The notes: generated by a model not told the origin, from the letters alone. DNA of 64,000 bases from Pseudomonas sp. H1h (GCF_000633255.1 NZ_AYMJ01000018.1:124001-188000), one strand, 5' to 3'. Counted from the first letter of the stretch, positions 22,612 through 31,528 are shown. A program made the numbers and translations.

Positions 22612-23520
22612 TCAGTCGTCAAACCCCGCTTGCTCGTGAATCTCATCCACATTCAATTCCAGCCGATACGCCACCGCCACAAATAACGCCTGACACAAAC
22701 ACAACGTTGCACTCAACGAACGAAATGCCAGCGCGCTCCCCTCATTCACCAGCAACAGGCTGTTGGCATTCCTCGCCAGTGGCGAGAGGTGGCTGTCGGT
22801 GAGGGTCAGGGTGTTGGCCTGTTGCTGGCGGGCGTAGCGCAGGCAGTGTTGGGTTTCCTTGGCGTAGGGAGTGAAGCTGATGGCGACCACCAAATCACCG
22901 CTACGCACGCTGCGCATCTGCTCTCGATAACTGCCGCCAAGGCCGGACACCAGGTGAATGCGCTTGTGAGTGTGTTGCAAGTTGTAAACGAGGTAATCGG
23001 CGACGGCGAAGGAGCGGCGCACGCCGACCACATAGATGTTGTCGGCGTTGACGATCAGGTCGACGGCTTTTTCGAACGCGACGTCGTCGAGTTCGCGGCC
23101 CAGGCGTTCGATGCTGGAGCGGGTGGCGTCGATGCATTCGCGGGCGAGGTCGCCGTCGCTGGCGTGTTGCGACTGGTTGGCGATCATGCTGCGGATGCGT
23201 TGCTGGTAGTTCTGCACCGGTGAGGCTTTGTGGGTGTAGGCGGTGCGGAACAGCGCCTGCATTTCGCTGAAGCCGCTGAAACCGAAGCGCTGCGAGAAGC
23301 GCACGATGGCGGAGGGGTGCACCTCGCATTCCCGGGCGATGTCGCTGATGCGATCGACCATGATCCGGTCGCTTTGCTGGCTCATGTAACTGGCGATGCG
23401 CTTGAGTTGGCGCGGCAGGGTGTCGTATTCGTCGGTGATCAGTTGCAGCAGACGCTCGGCATTGATCGGGGGTCTGGCGAGGGGGCGCTCGTCGTTGGCC
23501 GGCAGATCGGGGCGGGGCAT
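22612..23520 (-). CDS. MurR/RpiR family transcriptional regulator
   Basis: A 302-residue regulator. The N-terminal RpiR helix-turn-helix (about 20-95) reads LPRQLKRIASYMSQQSDRIMVDRISDIARECEVHPSAIVRFSQRFGFSGFSE. The C-terminal SIS domain (about 125-260) contains ADNIYVVGVRRSFAVADYLVY and GDLVVAISFTPYAKET, which normally binds a phosphosugar. The ATG at 23520 has AAAAGGACTCCCC before it and is preferred to an upstream in-frame start at 23547. No sugar gene adjoins it, so the target is unknown. The 439 bases between this start and the dksA-like start show no gene I can support. Confidence 0.9.
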   Translation of the reverse strand: MPRPDLPANDERPLARPPINAERLLQLITDEYDTLPRQLKRIASYMSQQSDRIMVDRISDIARECEVHPSAIVRFSQRFGFSGFSEMQALFRTAYTHKASPVQNYQQRIRSMIANQSQHASDGDLARECIDATRSSIERLGRELDDVAFEKAVDLIVNADNIYVVGVRRSFAVADYLVYNLQHTHKRIHLVSGLGGSYREQMRSVRSGDLVVAISFTPYAKETQHCLRYARQQQANTLTLTDSHLSPLARNANSLLLVNEGSALAFRSLSATLCLCQALFVAVAYRLELNVDEIHEQAGFDD

Positions 23521-23959
23521 GGGGAGTCCTTTTGGCTGATCGGTCACTCAGTGGGTGGGCTGATAATAGGTGGGCCTGCGAGGGTTTGCGGGCGAGATTT
23601 ACGGCGTCTGCGCAGCTGAAACGATGCACTGCGCGGGCCACTGGGCTGAAAAAAATGCGACCAACTGCCGCTGGGTTAGCCGTTTGTCTTCTATATACAG
23701 CCGTTCGACTGAATTTCTTGCTATAAACGCACTCCGATGACCGCCATGACGCCTGTGTCAGAGCTGTTTACGGGTGTTGTCGGACAAATTCCCAGTATTT
23801 ACAGTTGCTGAGGCCTCAAACGGGCCTTAGACTGCCGCCCCTTCGTAAATTGAGTGCCGGGTGGCGTTTGCAATAAACGATGCCTTTTCGTCGACCGGAC
23901 ACGGTTCGCCGGAACGCTCCCTAATTCGCCTTAATGCACGTTTTTTTATAGAGATATCA

Positions 23960-24364
23960 ATGACAAAGGACAAGTTGCTGGCCATGCCGGCAGATGACTA
24001 CATGAATGCCGAGCAGCACGCTTTCTTCACTGAGCTGCTGCAGAACATGAAAGTCGAAACCCACGAGCGCATTGAGCAAAACCGTATCGCCATCGAAAGC
24101 CTGGACACCCCGGCCGACCCGGCGGACGCGGCTTCGGTTGAAGAAGAGCGCACCTGGCTGGTCAACGCGATCGATCGCGACCAGCGCATGCTGCCGCAAC
24201 TGGAACAAGCCCTTGAGCGCATCAAGGAAGACAGTTTTGGTTGGTGCGACGACAGCGGCGAGGCCATCGGCCTGAAGCGTCTGCTGATCAGCCCGACCAC
24301 CAAGTACTGCATCGAAGCTCAAGAGCGTCACGAGCAGATCGACAAGCACCAGCGTCAGGCCTGA
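23960..24364 (+). CDS. DksA/TraR family protein lacking two zinc cysteines
   Basis: A 134-residue protein of the DksA family, which binds the RNA polymerase secondary channel and retunes promoters with ppGpp. The coiled coil spans about 10-90, with the tip motif D52-x-x-D55-x-A typical of active DksA. The zinc-finger region keeps only Cys96 (GWCDDSGE) and Cys117 (KYCIEAQE). The second cysteine of each CxxC pair is Ser99 and Ala120, so four-cysteine zinc binding is impossible. This matches the idea of zinc-independent DksA2-type paralogues that replace DksA under zinc starvation. No clear Zur box was seen upstream. It is monocistronic, with a hairpin after it. Confidence 0.85.
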   Translation: MTKDKLLAMPADDYMNAEQHAFFTELLQNMKVETHERIEQNRIAIESLDTPADPADAASVEEERTWLVNAIDRDQRMLPQLEQALERIKEDSFGWCDDSGEAIGLKRLLISPTTKYCIEAQERHEQIDKHQRQA

Positions 24365-24400
24365 TTCTGTGCGGTAACCCATGAATGTGGGTTGCCCCGA

Positions 24401-24453
24401 AAAGATCGCAGCCTTCGCCAGCTCCCACACGAGCTGACGGGGCTGCGATCTTT
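24401..24453. repeat. Nested inverted repeat, likely terminator
   Basis: AAAGATCGCAGCC (24401-24413) and GGCTGCGATCTTT (24441-24453) are perfect 13-base arms. Inside them CAGCTC (24419-24424) pairs with GAGCTG (24431-24436). Just upstream, GGTAACCC (24373-24380) pairs with GGGTTGCC (24389-24396). The stem ends in TTT, so it can end dksA-like transcripts. A partial relative (AAAAGATCACAGCCTGCGG) occurs near 49423. Confidence 0.75.
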
Positions 24454-24589
24454 GCATTTGTTCGTCTGCGATATTGCGCGCGCCGTTCCATTGACCTGCT
24501 GCAAGCCCACGACTAATGGACCATGGATAATGGCCATGTAGTGGCGTTTAATGCGGATACAACAATGAGAACAAGCGTGGGGTGTTGAT

Positions 24590-26194
24590 ATGACGAGAGA
24601 TGGATCTCTGGTTGGGGCCTTGCCCGCACCAGTGCTGTTGCCGAAAAACCGCTGGATCGCTCCGACCCTGCAAAGCATCGCCCTGATGCTGTTGCTCGTC
24701 GGCATGACGCTGGGTGAGTGGTCGTTGTACATCGGCCTGCCGCTGGCGGTGCTGATTGTCTGGCTGCCACGTCTGCGCTCGCGTGCCGTCGCCGATGCCG
24801 CGCCTGTCGATACCGACAGCGCCATGTCCGAACTCACGCGCGACCTTTCCTACACCACCAGTCATAACGCGCTATCAGCCGCGGGCGTGGCGTTTTCCGT
24901 CAAGCAACTGGCGAGCAAACTTGAATCGCAGCTCGACGCGGCGGCGCAGATTGTCAGCAACGCCGAAGTGATGATCGCCACCGAACACGCCACCTCGCAG
25001 CTCAGCCGCGAAGCGCTGGACGCCGCCAGCGAAGCGCATCACAGCAGCGCGGTAGGGCGCACCGAGCTGGTGGACTCGATTGCGCGCATGCACCAACTCA
25101 GTCAGCGCGCGAATGCGAGCCGTGAGCTGATCGAAGCCCTGAGCCTGCGCAGCGATGACATTCAGCGCGTTACGCTGGTGATTCAGTCCATTGCCAGCCA
25201 GACCAATCTGCTGGCTCTGAACGCGGCGATTGAGGCGGCGCGGGCTGGCGAGCATGGTCGTGGTTTTGCGGTGGTGGCGGATGAGGTGCGCGGTCTGGCG
25301 GCGCGCACGGCGTCGGCGACCGGCGAGGTCGGGGAGATGGTCGCCGACATTCAACAGCGCACGGCGCAAGTGGTGGAGCAGATCCGCGAGCTGTCCAGCG
25401 ATCTGCAGACCGGTGTCGAACAGGTGGAAAACACCGGGCAGCACCTGGAAAACATCGCCCGGTTGGCCGCCGGGGTGGAAACTCAGGTCGGCGAAATTGC
25501 CCGTGGTGCGGACACCAATCGTGAGCAACTCGACAGTCTGTTCAAGGCCATCGAGCAAATGCGCAGCGATCTGGCGATCAGCGATCAACAGACTCGACGC
25601 CTGGCCGAGGCTGCGGTGCAGATGGAAGGTCAGGCGGAAACCATCAGCGAGCGGCTGGCCGAAGTCGGTCTGGATGACTATCACCAGCGGGTCTATGACC
25701 TGGCGCGAGAGGGCGCGGGCCAGATTGCGGCGCGGTTCGAAGCCGATGTCGAGCAGGGGCGGATCAGCCTTGAGGATTTGTTCGATCGCCAATATCAGCC
25801 GATTCCCGGGACGCAACCGGCGAAGTTTCAAACCCGTTTCGACCGCTATACCGATCAGGTTCTGCCGGCGATTCAGGAGCCGTTGCTGCCGCGCCACGAA
25901 GGGTTGGTGTTCGCCATCGCCTGCACGCAGCAGGGCTATGTGCCGACGCACAATCTGGCGTTCAGCCAGCCATTGACCGGTGACGAGCGGGTCGACGCCG
26001 TGGGCAACCGCACCAAACGCAAGTTCGCCGACCGCACCGGCATTCGCTGCGGCAGTCATCAACAGGCGGTGTTGCTGCAGACCTACACCCGCGACACTGG
26101 GGAGCTGATGCATGACTTGTCGGTGCCGATCATGGTCAAGGGCCGGCACTGGGGCGGGTTGCGGCTGGGCTATAAACCCGAGGCTGCGCGCTGA
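24590..26194 (+). CDS. Methyl-accepting chemotaxis protein
   Basis: A 534-residue chemoreceptor. Two hydrophobic helices lie near 27-42 and 46-60 with almost no periplasmic loop, so ligands are unlikely to be sensed outside. The cytoplasmic signalling hairpin follows, with the highly conserved tip IASQTNLLALNAAIEAARAGEHG and RGFAVVADEVRGLAART (about 201-240). After the helical bundle, residues about 380-534 form an extra C-terminal domain (QPLTGDERVDAVGNRTKRKF, DRTGIRCG, MVKGRHWGGLRLGY) found at the end of a class of Pseudomonas receptors. It could be the sensor. The ATG at 24590 is used. It signals to CheA/CheW encoded elsewhere. Confidence 0.93.
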   Translation: MTRDGSLVGALPAPVLLPKNRWIAPTLQSIALMLLLVGMTLGEWSLYIGLPLAVLIVWLPRLRSRAVADAAPVDTDSAMSELTRDLSYTTSHNALSAAGVAFSVKQLASKLESQLDAAAQIVSNAEVMIATEHATSQLSREALDAASEAHHSSAVGRTELVDSIARMHQLSQRANASRELIEALSLRSDDIQRVTLVIQSIASQTNLLALNAAIEAARAGEHGRGFAVVADEVRGLAARTASATGEVGEMVADIQQRTAQVVEQIRELSSDLQTGVEQVENTGQHLENIARLAAGVETQVGEIARGADTNREQLDSLFKAIEQMRSDLAISDQQTRRLAEAAVQMEGQAETISERLAEVGLDDYHQRVYDLAREGAGQIAARFEADVEQGRISLEDLFDRQYQPIPGTQPAKFQTRFDRYTDQVLPAIQEPLLPRHEGLVFAIACTQQGYVPTHNLAFSQPLTGDERVDAVGNRTKRKFADRTGIRCGSHQQAVLLQTYTRDTGELMHDLSVPIMVKGRHWGGLRLGYKPEAAR

Positions 26195-26306
26195 TCGATT
26201 ATTACCGCTGGTGCAATGAATCTGTGCACCGGCGTTGCTGTTTCCTCTACGAATAAATCATTAACATTTCTACTAGTTAGGTAGCTAATGAGTTCTGGAG
26301 GTCAAC

Positions 26307-26510
26307 ATGCAGAGCAGAGTCGATGTCGCGGTGATGATTGGCAGTGGTGTGCCCGCCGGATTGCGCGCGATGGGCCAGAGCGTGTGCTGGGTGGTGTTGC
26401 TCAATGGTGAGCGCCGCGGCACCGCGTTTGCCAGTCGCGATGAGGCGGAGGAGTGCAAGGCTGCCTGGCTCGCACAGCTACAAGCCGAGCCGGGCGACAG
26501 CCTGCACTGA
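26307..26510 (+). CDS. Small hypothetical protein
   Basis: A 67-residue protein with a strong ribosome binding site (TCTGGAGGTCAAC before ATG 26307). Its centre reads VCWVVLLNGERRGTAFASRDEAEECKAAWLAQL, a short beta hairpin plus helix resembling small proteins that carry a query-like DUF2188-type fold, but I cannot assign a family. Its stop codon lies 4 bases from the stop of the convergent DUF2789 gene. Confidence 0.65.
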   Translation: MQSRVDVAVMIGSGVPAGLRAMGQSVCWVVLLNGERRGTAFASRDEAEECKAAWLAQLQAEPGDSLH

Positions 26511-26516
26511 CATTTA

Positions 26517-26753
26517 TTAACGGCCGTCGTGCAGACGTACGTTCAATTCGTCGACCATTACTGCTTCTTCACCGTCGGCGCGCAGCCATTCCTTCAAGAG
26601 TTGCGCCTGTTGCGGCGTCCAGAAGTCGGCATCGATCAGTTTGGTATTGGCATCCAGCGGATGCGCTTCGATGAAGTCGTCGATTGCACTGCCCTCCGAT
26701 GGCAGTCCAAGTTGATCGAACAGGGTTTTCAGATCATAGGCAGGCAGTTCCAT
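26517..26753 (-). CDS. DUF2789 family protein
   Basis: A 78-residue acidic protein matching the DUF2789 pattern: YDLKTLFDQLGLPSEGSAIDDFIEAHPLD, FWTPQQAQLLKEWLRADGEEAVMVDELNVRLH. It is soluble, helical and of unknown function. The ATG at 26753 follows CAAAAGGAGTACACG, a strong ribosome binding site. Confidence 0.85.
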   Translation of the reverse strand: MELPAYDLKTLFDQLGLPSEGSAIDDFIEAHPLDANTKLIDADFWTPQQAQLLKEWLRADGEEAVMVDELNVRLHDGR

Positions 26754-26799
26754 CGTGTACTCCTTTTGCGTGTGCCGGAATGGCGCTGTCGCTCGCTCT

Positions 26800-27075
26800 T
26801 TATCTGAGGCAGCCGTTGGGCAAGAGTTCGATTCTTGATTCAAGCGAGCGGGCAAGGGCGCACGCTGCGTTGTGATCTTCGCGGAAACCTCTTACACGAC
26901 CGGTAGATGATTCCTTGATATGAAAAAACGCATTGCCCGCCGGAACTACCTGGAAACGCGGGGCGCTGGTGCTTTGTGCGTATTGCGCAAGTTCTGCTAT
27001 AGCGCTGCCGTGCAACACGAAAGGGGCGTCGATGCTGGCGTTGGAGGGGCGGGCAAAGTGAGTCAGAGTGCACAT
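26800..27075 (-). CDS. Hypothetical protein
   Basis: A 91-residue protein with a good start (AAAAGGACTTCAT before ATG 27075). The middle part PRFQVVPAGNAFFHIKESSTGRVRGFREDHNAACALARSLE suggests a small beta-sheet plus helix. No family recognised. It lies 46 bases upstream of DUF2789 in the same direction, so both may share a transcript. Confidence 0.65.
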   Translation of the reverse strand: MCTLTHFARPSNASIDAPFVLHGSAIAELAQYAQSTSAPRFQVVPAGNAFFHIKESSTGRVRGFREDHNAACALARSLESRIELLPNGCLR

Positions 27076-27195
27076 ATGAAGTCCTTTTCATGAGTTGGCC
27101 GACGTTTACTGGTCGGTTCGGGTAGTCGTAAGGAGCATCGCTGCTCTAGAATCGCCAGTGCCTGTTGGCGACAGGTGCCTATCTAAAGCAATTTT

Positions 27196-27396
27196 TTACG
27201 GGCGATATGTCGGAAAAGGGCTTTTTTTCGTCAGCTTTTTCCCTAAAGTTTGTAGTCCGTCTTCGTTGCGCTTCAATGAAGACTTTTCCTTCAAGGCCTG
27301 GCGAACGTCGAAGCAAGTTTCCCGCGTGACTTTCCAGTAGTCTTGCGAACTCGTGATGAATGAGCGTTCTGCTTGATTCAGGTTGACTGGAGTCAT
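27196..27396 (-). CDS. Possible small basic protein
   Basis: A 66-residue frame beginning MTPVNLNQAERSFITSSQDY and ending in a Lys-rich tail (KKLTKKSPFPTYRP). The composition looks protein-like (YWKVTRETCFDVRQALKEK) and it fills most of the gene-free gap at 27076-27478. There is no clear ribosome binding site, so it may be chance. Confidence 0.35.
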   Translation of the reverse strand: MTPVNLNQAERSFITSSQDYWKVTRETCFDVRQALKEKSSLKRNEDGLQTLGKKLTKKSPFPTYRP

Positions 27397-27478
27397 CTGG
27401 TAACAGCATCGGCCTGGCCGTTTTTTTTGCCGTGCGCGTTTTGGCGCAGGGTATTTTTTTAGATGTGGGGATGTTTCT

Positions 27479-27949
27479 TTGGCAGTCAGTAATCTCGATA
27501 TGCATGCTTTGTTCGTGCTGGGTGATTTGCGTGCAAAGCTGGTCAAGCAGTTTCAATCGCGTTTTGTTTACATCACCGAACAGAACGCCGAAGGCATTTA
27601 CGTGGCCGAGATCGACACCGAAAGCGCGTTGGTGGTCGATGACAAACCGGGGCTCAAGCTCAAGGTCGGCGATCATTTCAGCGCCTCGGTCCTGCCCAGT
27701 CGTGAAGGCGGCAAGATGGACATCCGCTTTCGCGAGATCAAACTGACGGTGTATGGCCTGGGTGATTACGCCTTTGTCGAGACCGCCGATGGTCACGCGA
27801 TCCTGTTCAAGGAAGGCCACAGCGTGGTGACGGTGTTTGCCGCGCATCAGCAATTGCAGGAAGGTCTGACCAAGACCCTGAAAGCCGTCACCGGCAAAGC
27901 GGCGAAGTGGCGCAAGGGCGAACTGGTCACGTTCAAGGCTAGCGAGTGA
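27479..27949 (+). CDS. Conserved hypothetical protein
   Basis: A protein of up to 156 residues. The TTG at 27479 has a GGGGA seven bases upstream; the first ATG (27500) has no visible ribosome binding site, so I use the TTG. The first 110 residues are beta-rich (FVYITEQNAEGIYVAEIDTESALVVDDKPG, MDIRFREIKLTVYGLGDYAFVE). The end is a basic helix. No signal peptide or membrane segment. Its stop codon overlaps the start of the next small gene (GTGA), so the two are coupled. Function unknown. Confidence 0.65.
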   Translation: MAVSNLDMHALFVLGDLRAKLVKQFQSRFVYITEQNAEGIYVAEIDTESALVVDDKPGLKLKVGDHFSASVLPSREGGKMDIRFREIKLTVYGLGDYAFVETADGHAILFKEGHSVVTVFAAHQQLQEGLTKTLKAVTGKAAKWRKGELVTFKASE

Positions 27950-28155
27950 TTGGTGGCTTGAGTCGCGCCGACTTCCATTCGCAGAACTCCGACCGCGCGC
28001 GTGAAGAGGCCTTGCGGCTGTTCAACGCCAAGGCCGGGTTGCAAGGCGCCTGGTTGAACTGGGTAGCGGCGCAGATCTATGCCTTGCGGCCTGCCGAATA
28101 CGCCAGCATGGTCAGACGCGAGCTGCAAAGCTTGCAGGAAAAGTCTGAAACATAA
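27946..28155 (+). CDS. Small hypothetical protein, coupled to upstream gene
   Basis: A 69-residue helical protein starting at GTG 27946, which overlaps the upstream stop codon (GTGA). It reads SRADFHSQNSDRAREEALRLFNAKAGLQGAWLNWVAAQIYAL. The overlap implies translational coupling and a joint role with the protein above. No family recognised. Confidence 0.6.
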   Translation: MIGGLSRADFHSQNSDRAREEALRLFNAKAGLQGAWLNWVAAQIYALRPAEYASMVRRELQSLQEKSET

Positions 28156-28284
28156 CCTCGTCGGGGATGGACTCTCTGAAAAAGCAGGAACCTCGGCTAC
28201 AGTCAGTTGACTGAGTATTCAGAGGCTTGCGGTCTTCTGCCAGGCCATCCTGCTATTGCTGTGAACAGCACGAGGTGCAAAAGC

Positions 28285-29301
28285 ATGAAAGGATTTCGAT
28301 GGTTACTGGCCGCCAGCGTAGTCACGCTCGGTGTACTGACGTCCGCGCAACCGGCAGCGGCGGCACAGGCGCCGATCCATTTTGCCGACCTGAACTGGGA
28401 AAGCGGCAGCCTGATCACTGATGTCCTGCGGATCATCGTCGAGAAGGGCTACGAGTTGCCGACCGATACGTTGCCAGGCACCACCATTACGCTTGAGACC
28501 GCGCTGGCCAACAATGACATTCAGGTCATTGGCGAGGAGTGGGCCGGGCGCAGTCCGGTGTGGGTCAAGGCTGAAGCGGAAGGCAAGGTCGCCAGTCTCG
28601 GCGATACGGTCAAGGGCGCCACTGAAGGCTGGTGGGTGCCGGAATACGTGATCAAGGGCGATCCGGCCAAGGGCATCAAGCCGCTGGCGCCGGATCTGCG
28701 CAGCGTCAGTGACCTGAAGCAATACAAGGATGTGTTCAAGGACCCGGAAAACCCGAGCAAGGGCCGGTTCCTCAACAGCCCGATCGGCTGGACTTCGGAG
28801 GTGGTGAACAAACAGAAGCTGACTGCCTACGGCCTGCAGGACGACTACACCAACTTCCGCAGTGGTTCCGGCGCAGCGCTGGATGCCGAGATCAGCTCTT
28901 CGATCCGCCGGGGCAAACCGGTGCTGTTCTATTACTGGTCTCCGACACCGCTGCTGGGCAAATTCAAACTGGTGCAGCTGGAAGAACCGCCATTTGACGC
29001 CGAGGCGTGGAAGACGCTGACCGATGCTGACAACCCTGATCCGAAACCGACCCGTTCACTGGCCTCGAAGCTGTCGATTGGAGTGTCTGCGCCCTTCCAG
29101 AAGCAGTACCCGCAGATTGCCGAGTTCTTCAGCAAAGTGGATTTCCCGATTGCACCGCTGAACAAGGCTCTGGCCGAGATGAGTGAGAAGCACACCGTGC
29201 CACGGGAGGCGGCGGAAGCGTTCATGAAGGCGCACCCGGAGGTGTGGCAGGCGTGGGTGCCGAAGGATGTGGCGGATAAGGTCGCGGCTGATCTGAAGTA
29301 G
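28285..29301 (+). CDS. OpuAC-type glycine betaine/quaternary amine binding protein (orphan)
   Basis: A 338-residue periplasmic binding protein for quaternary ammonium compounds. The signal peptide is MKGFRWLLAASVVTLGVLTSAQPAAAA. The mature protein starts APIHFADLNWESGSLITDVLRIIVEKGY and carries OpuAC aromatic ligand positions (EEWAGRSPVW, ATEGWWVPEYVI, FYYWSPTPLLG). Its normal partners are an ATPase and a permease, but neither is next to it, so it must serve a transporter encoded elsewhere. ATG 28285 gives the proper signal peptide; an upstream in-frame ATG at 28207 would not. It is followed by a REP doublet. Confidence 0.9.
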   Translation: MKGFRWLLAASVVTLGVLTSAQPAAAAQAPIHFADLNWESGSLITDVLRIIVEKGYELPTDTLPGTTITLETALANNDIQVIGEEWAGRSPVWVKAEAEGKVASLGDTVKGATEGWWVPEYVIKGDPAKGIKPLAPDLRSVSDLKQYKDVFKDPENPSKGRFLNSPIGWTSEVVNKQKLTAYGLQDDYTNFRSGSGAALDAEISSSIRRGKPVLFYYWSPTPLLGKFKLVQLEEPPFDAEAWKTLTDADNPDPKPTRSLASKLSIGVSAPFQKQYPQIAEFFSKVDFPIAPLNKALAEMSEKHTVPREAAEAFMKAHPEVWQAWVPKDVADKVAADLK

Positions 29302-29320
29302 GCAGTGAGTCGGCTGGCCT

Positions 29321-29385
29321 CTTCGCGAGCAGGCTCGCTCCCACAGGGGAATGCATCCTATGTGGGAGCGAGCCTGCTCGCGAAG
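29321..29385. repeat. REP doublet, close-spaced form
   Basis: CTTCGCGAGCAGGCTCGCTC starts at 29321 and its inverse ends at 29385, with only about 16 bases (GGGAATGCATCCTA) between the cores. Orientation is tail-to-tail, the reverse of the long-spacer doublets. It lies between convergent genes. Confidence 0.85.
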
Positions 29386-29395
29386 CTTTCAGGTT

Positions 29396-31528
29396 TTAGA
29401 ATCTGGTTTGTACCGCCAATTCAAAAGTGCGCGGCGTACCCAGATAGTAAGCCGGCGAAACATGCGCGAACTCGGCATACACCTCATTGGTCAGGTTACG
29501 CACCCGGCCGGTGACGGTGGTGTGCGAGTCGACCTTGTAGCTGAGGAAGCTGCCGAACAGCGTGTATGACGGTACGGTCATGGTGTTCGCCGTATCCGCA
29601 TACACCGATGCCACGTACCGCGCATCGACCCCGCCTTGCCATTGCGGTGAAAAGTCATAAGTCAGCCACAGGTTGCCCACCCGGTCCGGGACGTTGGTTG
29701 GCGTATTGCCCTTGCGTGACACCACCACGCCGGCGGCATTCTTCTCGGTGAAATCGTCGTATTGCGCATCGACCCAGGCGAAGTTGCCTTCGGCCAACAG
29801 CTTGTCAGTGATGCGCAGTGAGCTGGCGATCTCGATGCCTTTGGAGGTTTGCTGGCCCACCGGAATGCTGCTGGTCGGGTCCAGCGGATCAGTTACGGCA
29901 AAATCCTTGCGTTCGATGGTGTAGGCGGCAACTGTCGCCGAGCCACGGCCGTTCAGATAGTCGAACTTGCTGCCGATTTCCCATTGCTTGCCAGTCGAAA
30001 CGTCGAAGTCCTGAGTGCCGTTCGGTTGCTCGGCGGCGGTGCTGTATTGCACGTAGACGTTGGCCGACGGGATGAACTGGTAAGTCAGGCCGACACGCCC
30101 GGTGACGGGCTCCCAACTGCGCTTGAGGTGCTTGGGATTGGCGGCCGTTACCGTGCGATGGTTAGTCACGTCGAGGTCGATGTCGTCGTAACGCAGTCCG
30201 GTCAGCAGCGCCAGTTTGTCGGTCAGTGCCAGCCGGTTCTCCATGAACAGTGCCTTGGTCGTGACCTCGTTGGTCTTGTCGCTGATCAGCGCCGGGTTGG
30301 TGCCGGGAATGTCGTAGAAATGCCCCGGCCGGTAGTTGTTCGGATCGACCGTACTCGCGCCTTTGACATTGAGCGGCGAGTTGGTGGTCTGGTTGACCTT
30401 GTATTCGAAGCCGCCGGACCAGGTGGTGTCGAGGCCGAACAGGGTGTTGTCGTGGCGCAATTCGAGCTGGTTGCCGTTCTGCTCCCCTTGATGCCGCACC
30501 TGATAGGCCGTGGAGCGGTTCACCGCGCTGTTGTCGGCGTTGTACTGATAGGTCTCGAGGTTGCGGTAGTCACGCTGACTGTCGAGGTGATACAGCGTGT
30601 TGCGCAAGGTGGTGCTGTCGTTGATCCGGTAGTCGATGATCGAGCGCAGCCAGATCGTGCGCTGTTCGTAGCGCCCATCCTCGACGTTGTAGTTGTTGAA
30701 GCGGTTGTGTTTGTCGATCTTCAGCTCGCCAGCCTTGGGATTGAGCACCGGGGTGCCCCAGTACGGGCTGTCTTCGTGTTCGTCCTGATATTCCACGGCC
30801 AGGGTGTGTGACAGATCCGGCGTGAGGTCGCTGAGCAGCGAGAACGCCACGCTCCAGGCATCACGCTCCTGGCGGTCGATGTAGCCATTGCTGGTGTTGT
30901 GGCTGACGTCCAGGCGCGCATAGTGCTGCACGTCGGCGCTCGGGTCGGTGAGGGCGTGGTTGAGGCCGAACGCGGTTTCGGTTGTGTCGTAGGTGCCGTA
31001 GCTGACGCGACCTTCGACGGCTTGCTCTTCGCGGGTTGCCAGTTTGGTCACGTAGTTCAGCGAGCCGCCCACCGAGCCTGCGCCGTTGATCAGCGACGAC
31101 GGGCCGCCAACCAGTTCGACCCGATCATAGATCCACGCGTCCACCGGCCGGGCGAGTCCGCCGGAGACATTGATGCCGTTGAACATCTGGGTGATCTGGC
31201 TGCTGGTGAAACCGCGATAGGAGACGAATCCGCCAAAGCCTGGCGGTGCGCTGGCATTGACCCCGGGCAGGGTGTTGGCGGCGTCCTGGAAGTTCTGCGC
31301 GCCGTGGCGCTCTATGTCATTGCGGTCGGCGATGGCCACCGAGGCGGGCGTATCACGCACGCTGAGGCCGAGGCGCGAGGCCATGCCGCTGGATTGGTCG
31401 AGGCTCAGCCCCGGCTCGGTTGTAGATTCGCCGTCGATGGTGATCGGCGCCAGATCCACGGTGGATTGCGCCCAGGCGTTAAGGGACAGGCAGCCGCACA
31501 GGCTCGCCAGCAGAGGAATATGTTTCAT
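29396..31528 (-). CDS. TonB-dependent outer membrane receptor, siderophore type
   Basis: A 710-residue outer membrane transporter. The signal peptide MKHIPLLASLCGCLSLNAWA is followed by a TonB box-like stretch (VDLAPITIDGES), a plug domain at about 50-165 (DTPASVAIADRNDIERHGAQNFQDA, SYRGFTSSQITQMFNGINV) and a 22-strand barrel ending in the terminal Phe needed for assembly (ELAVQTRF). No N-terminal signalling domain is present, so it does not control a sigma factor. Energy comes from TonB-ExbBD elsewhere. A DUF2946 gene lies just upstream on the same strand, a pairing I associate with copper-related loci. Substrate undetermined. Confidence 0.9.
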   Translation of the reverse strand: MKHIPLLASLCGCLSLNAWAQSTVDLAPITIDGESTTEPGLSLDQSSGMASRLGLSVRDTPASVAIADRNDIERHGAQNFQDAANTLPGVNASAPPGFGGFVSYRGFTSSQITQMFNGINVSGGLARPVDAWIYDRVELVGGPSSLINGAGSVGGSLNYVTKLATREEQAVEGRVSYGTYDTTETAFGLNHALTDPSADVQHYARLDVSHNTSNGYIDRQERDAWSVAFSLLSDLTPDLSHTLAVEYQDEHEDSPYWGTPVLNPKAGELKIDKHNRFNNYNVEDGRYEQRTIWLRSIIDYRINDSTTLRNTLYHLDSQRDYRNLETYQYNADNSAVNRSTAYQVRHQGEQNGNQLELRHDNTLFGLDTTWSGGFEYKVNQTTNSPLNVKGASTVDPNNYRPGHFYDIPGTNPALISDKTNEVTTKALFMENRLALTDKLALLTGLRYDDIDLDVTNHRTVTAANPKHLKRSWEPVTGRVGLTYQFIPSANVYVQYSTAAEQPNGTQDFDVSTGKQWEIGSKFDYLNGRGSATVAAYTIERKDFAVTDPLDPTSSIPVGQQTSKGIEIASSLRITDKLLAEGNFAWVDAQYDDFTEKNAAGVVVSRKGNTPTNVPDRVGNLWLTYDFSPQWQGGVDARYVASVYADTANTMTVPSYTLFGSFLSYKVDSHTTVTGRVRNLTNEVYAEFAHVSPAYYLGTPRTFELAVQTRF

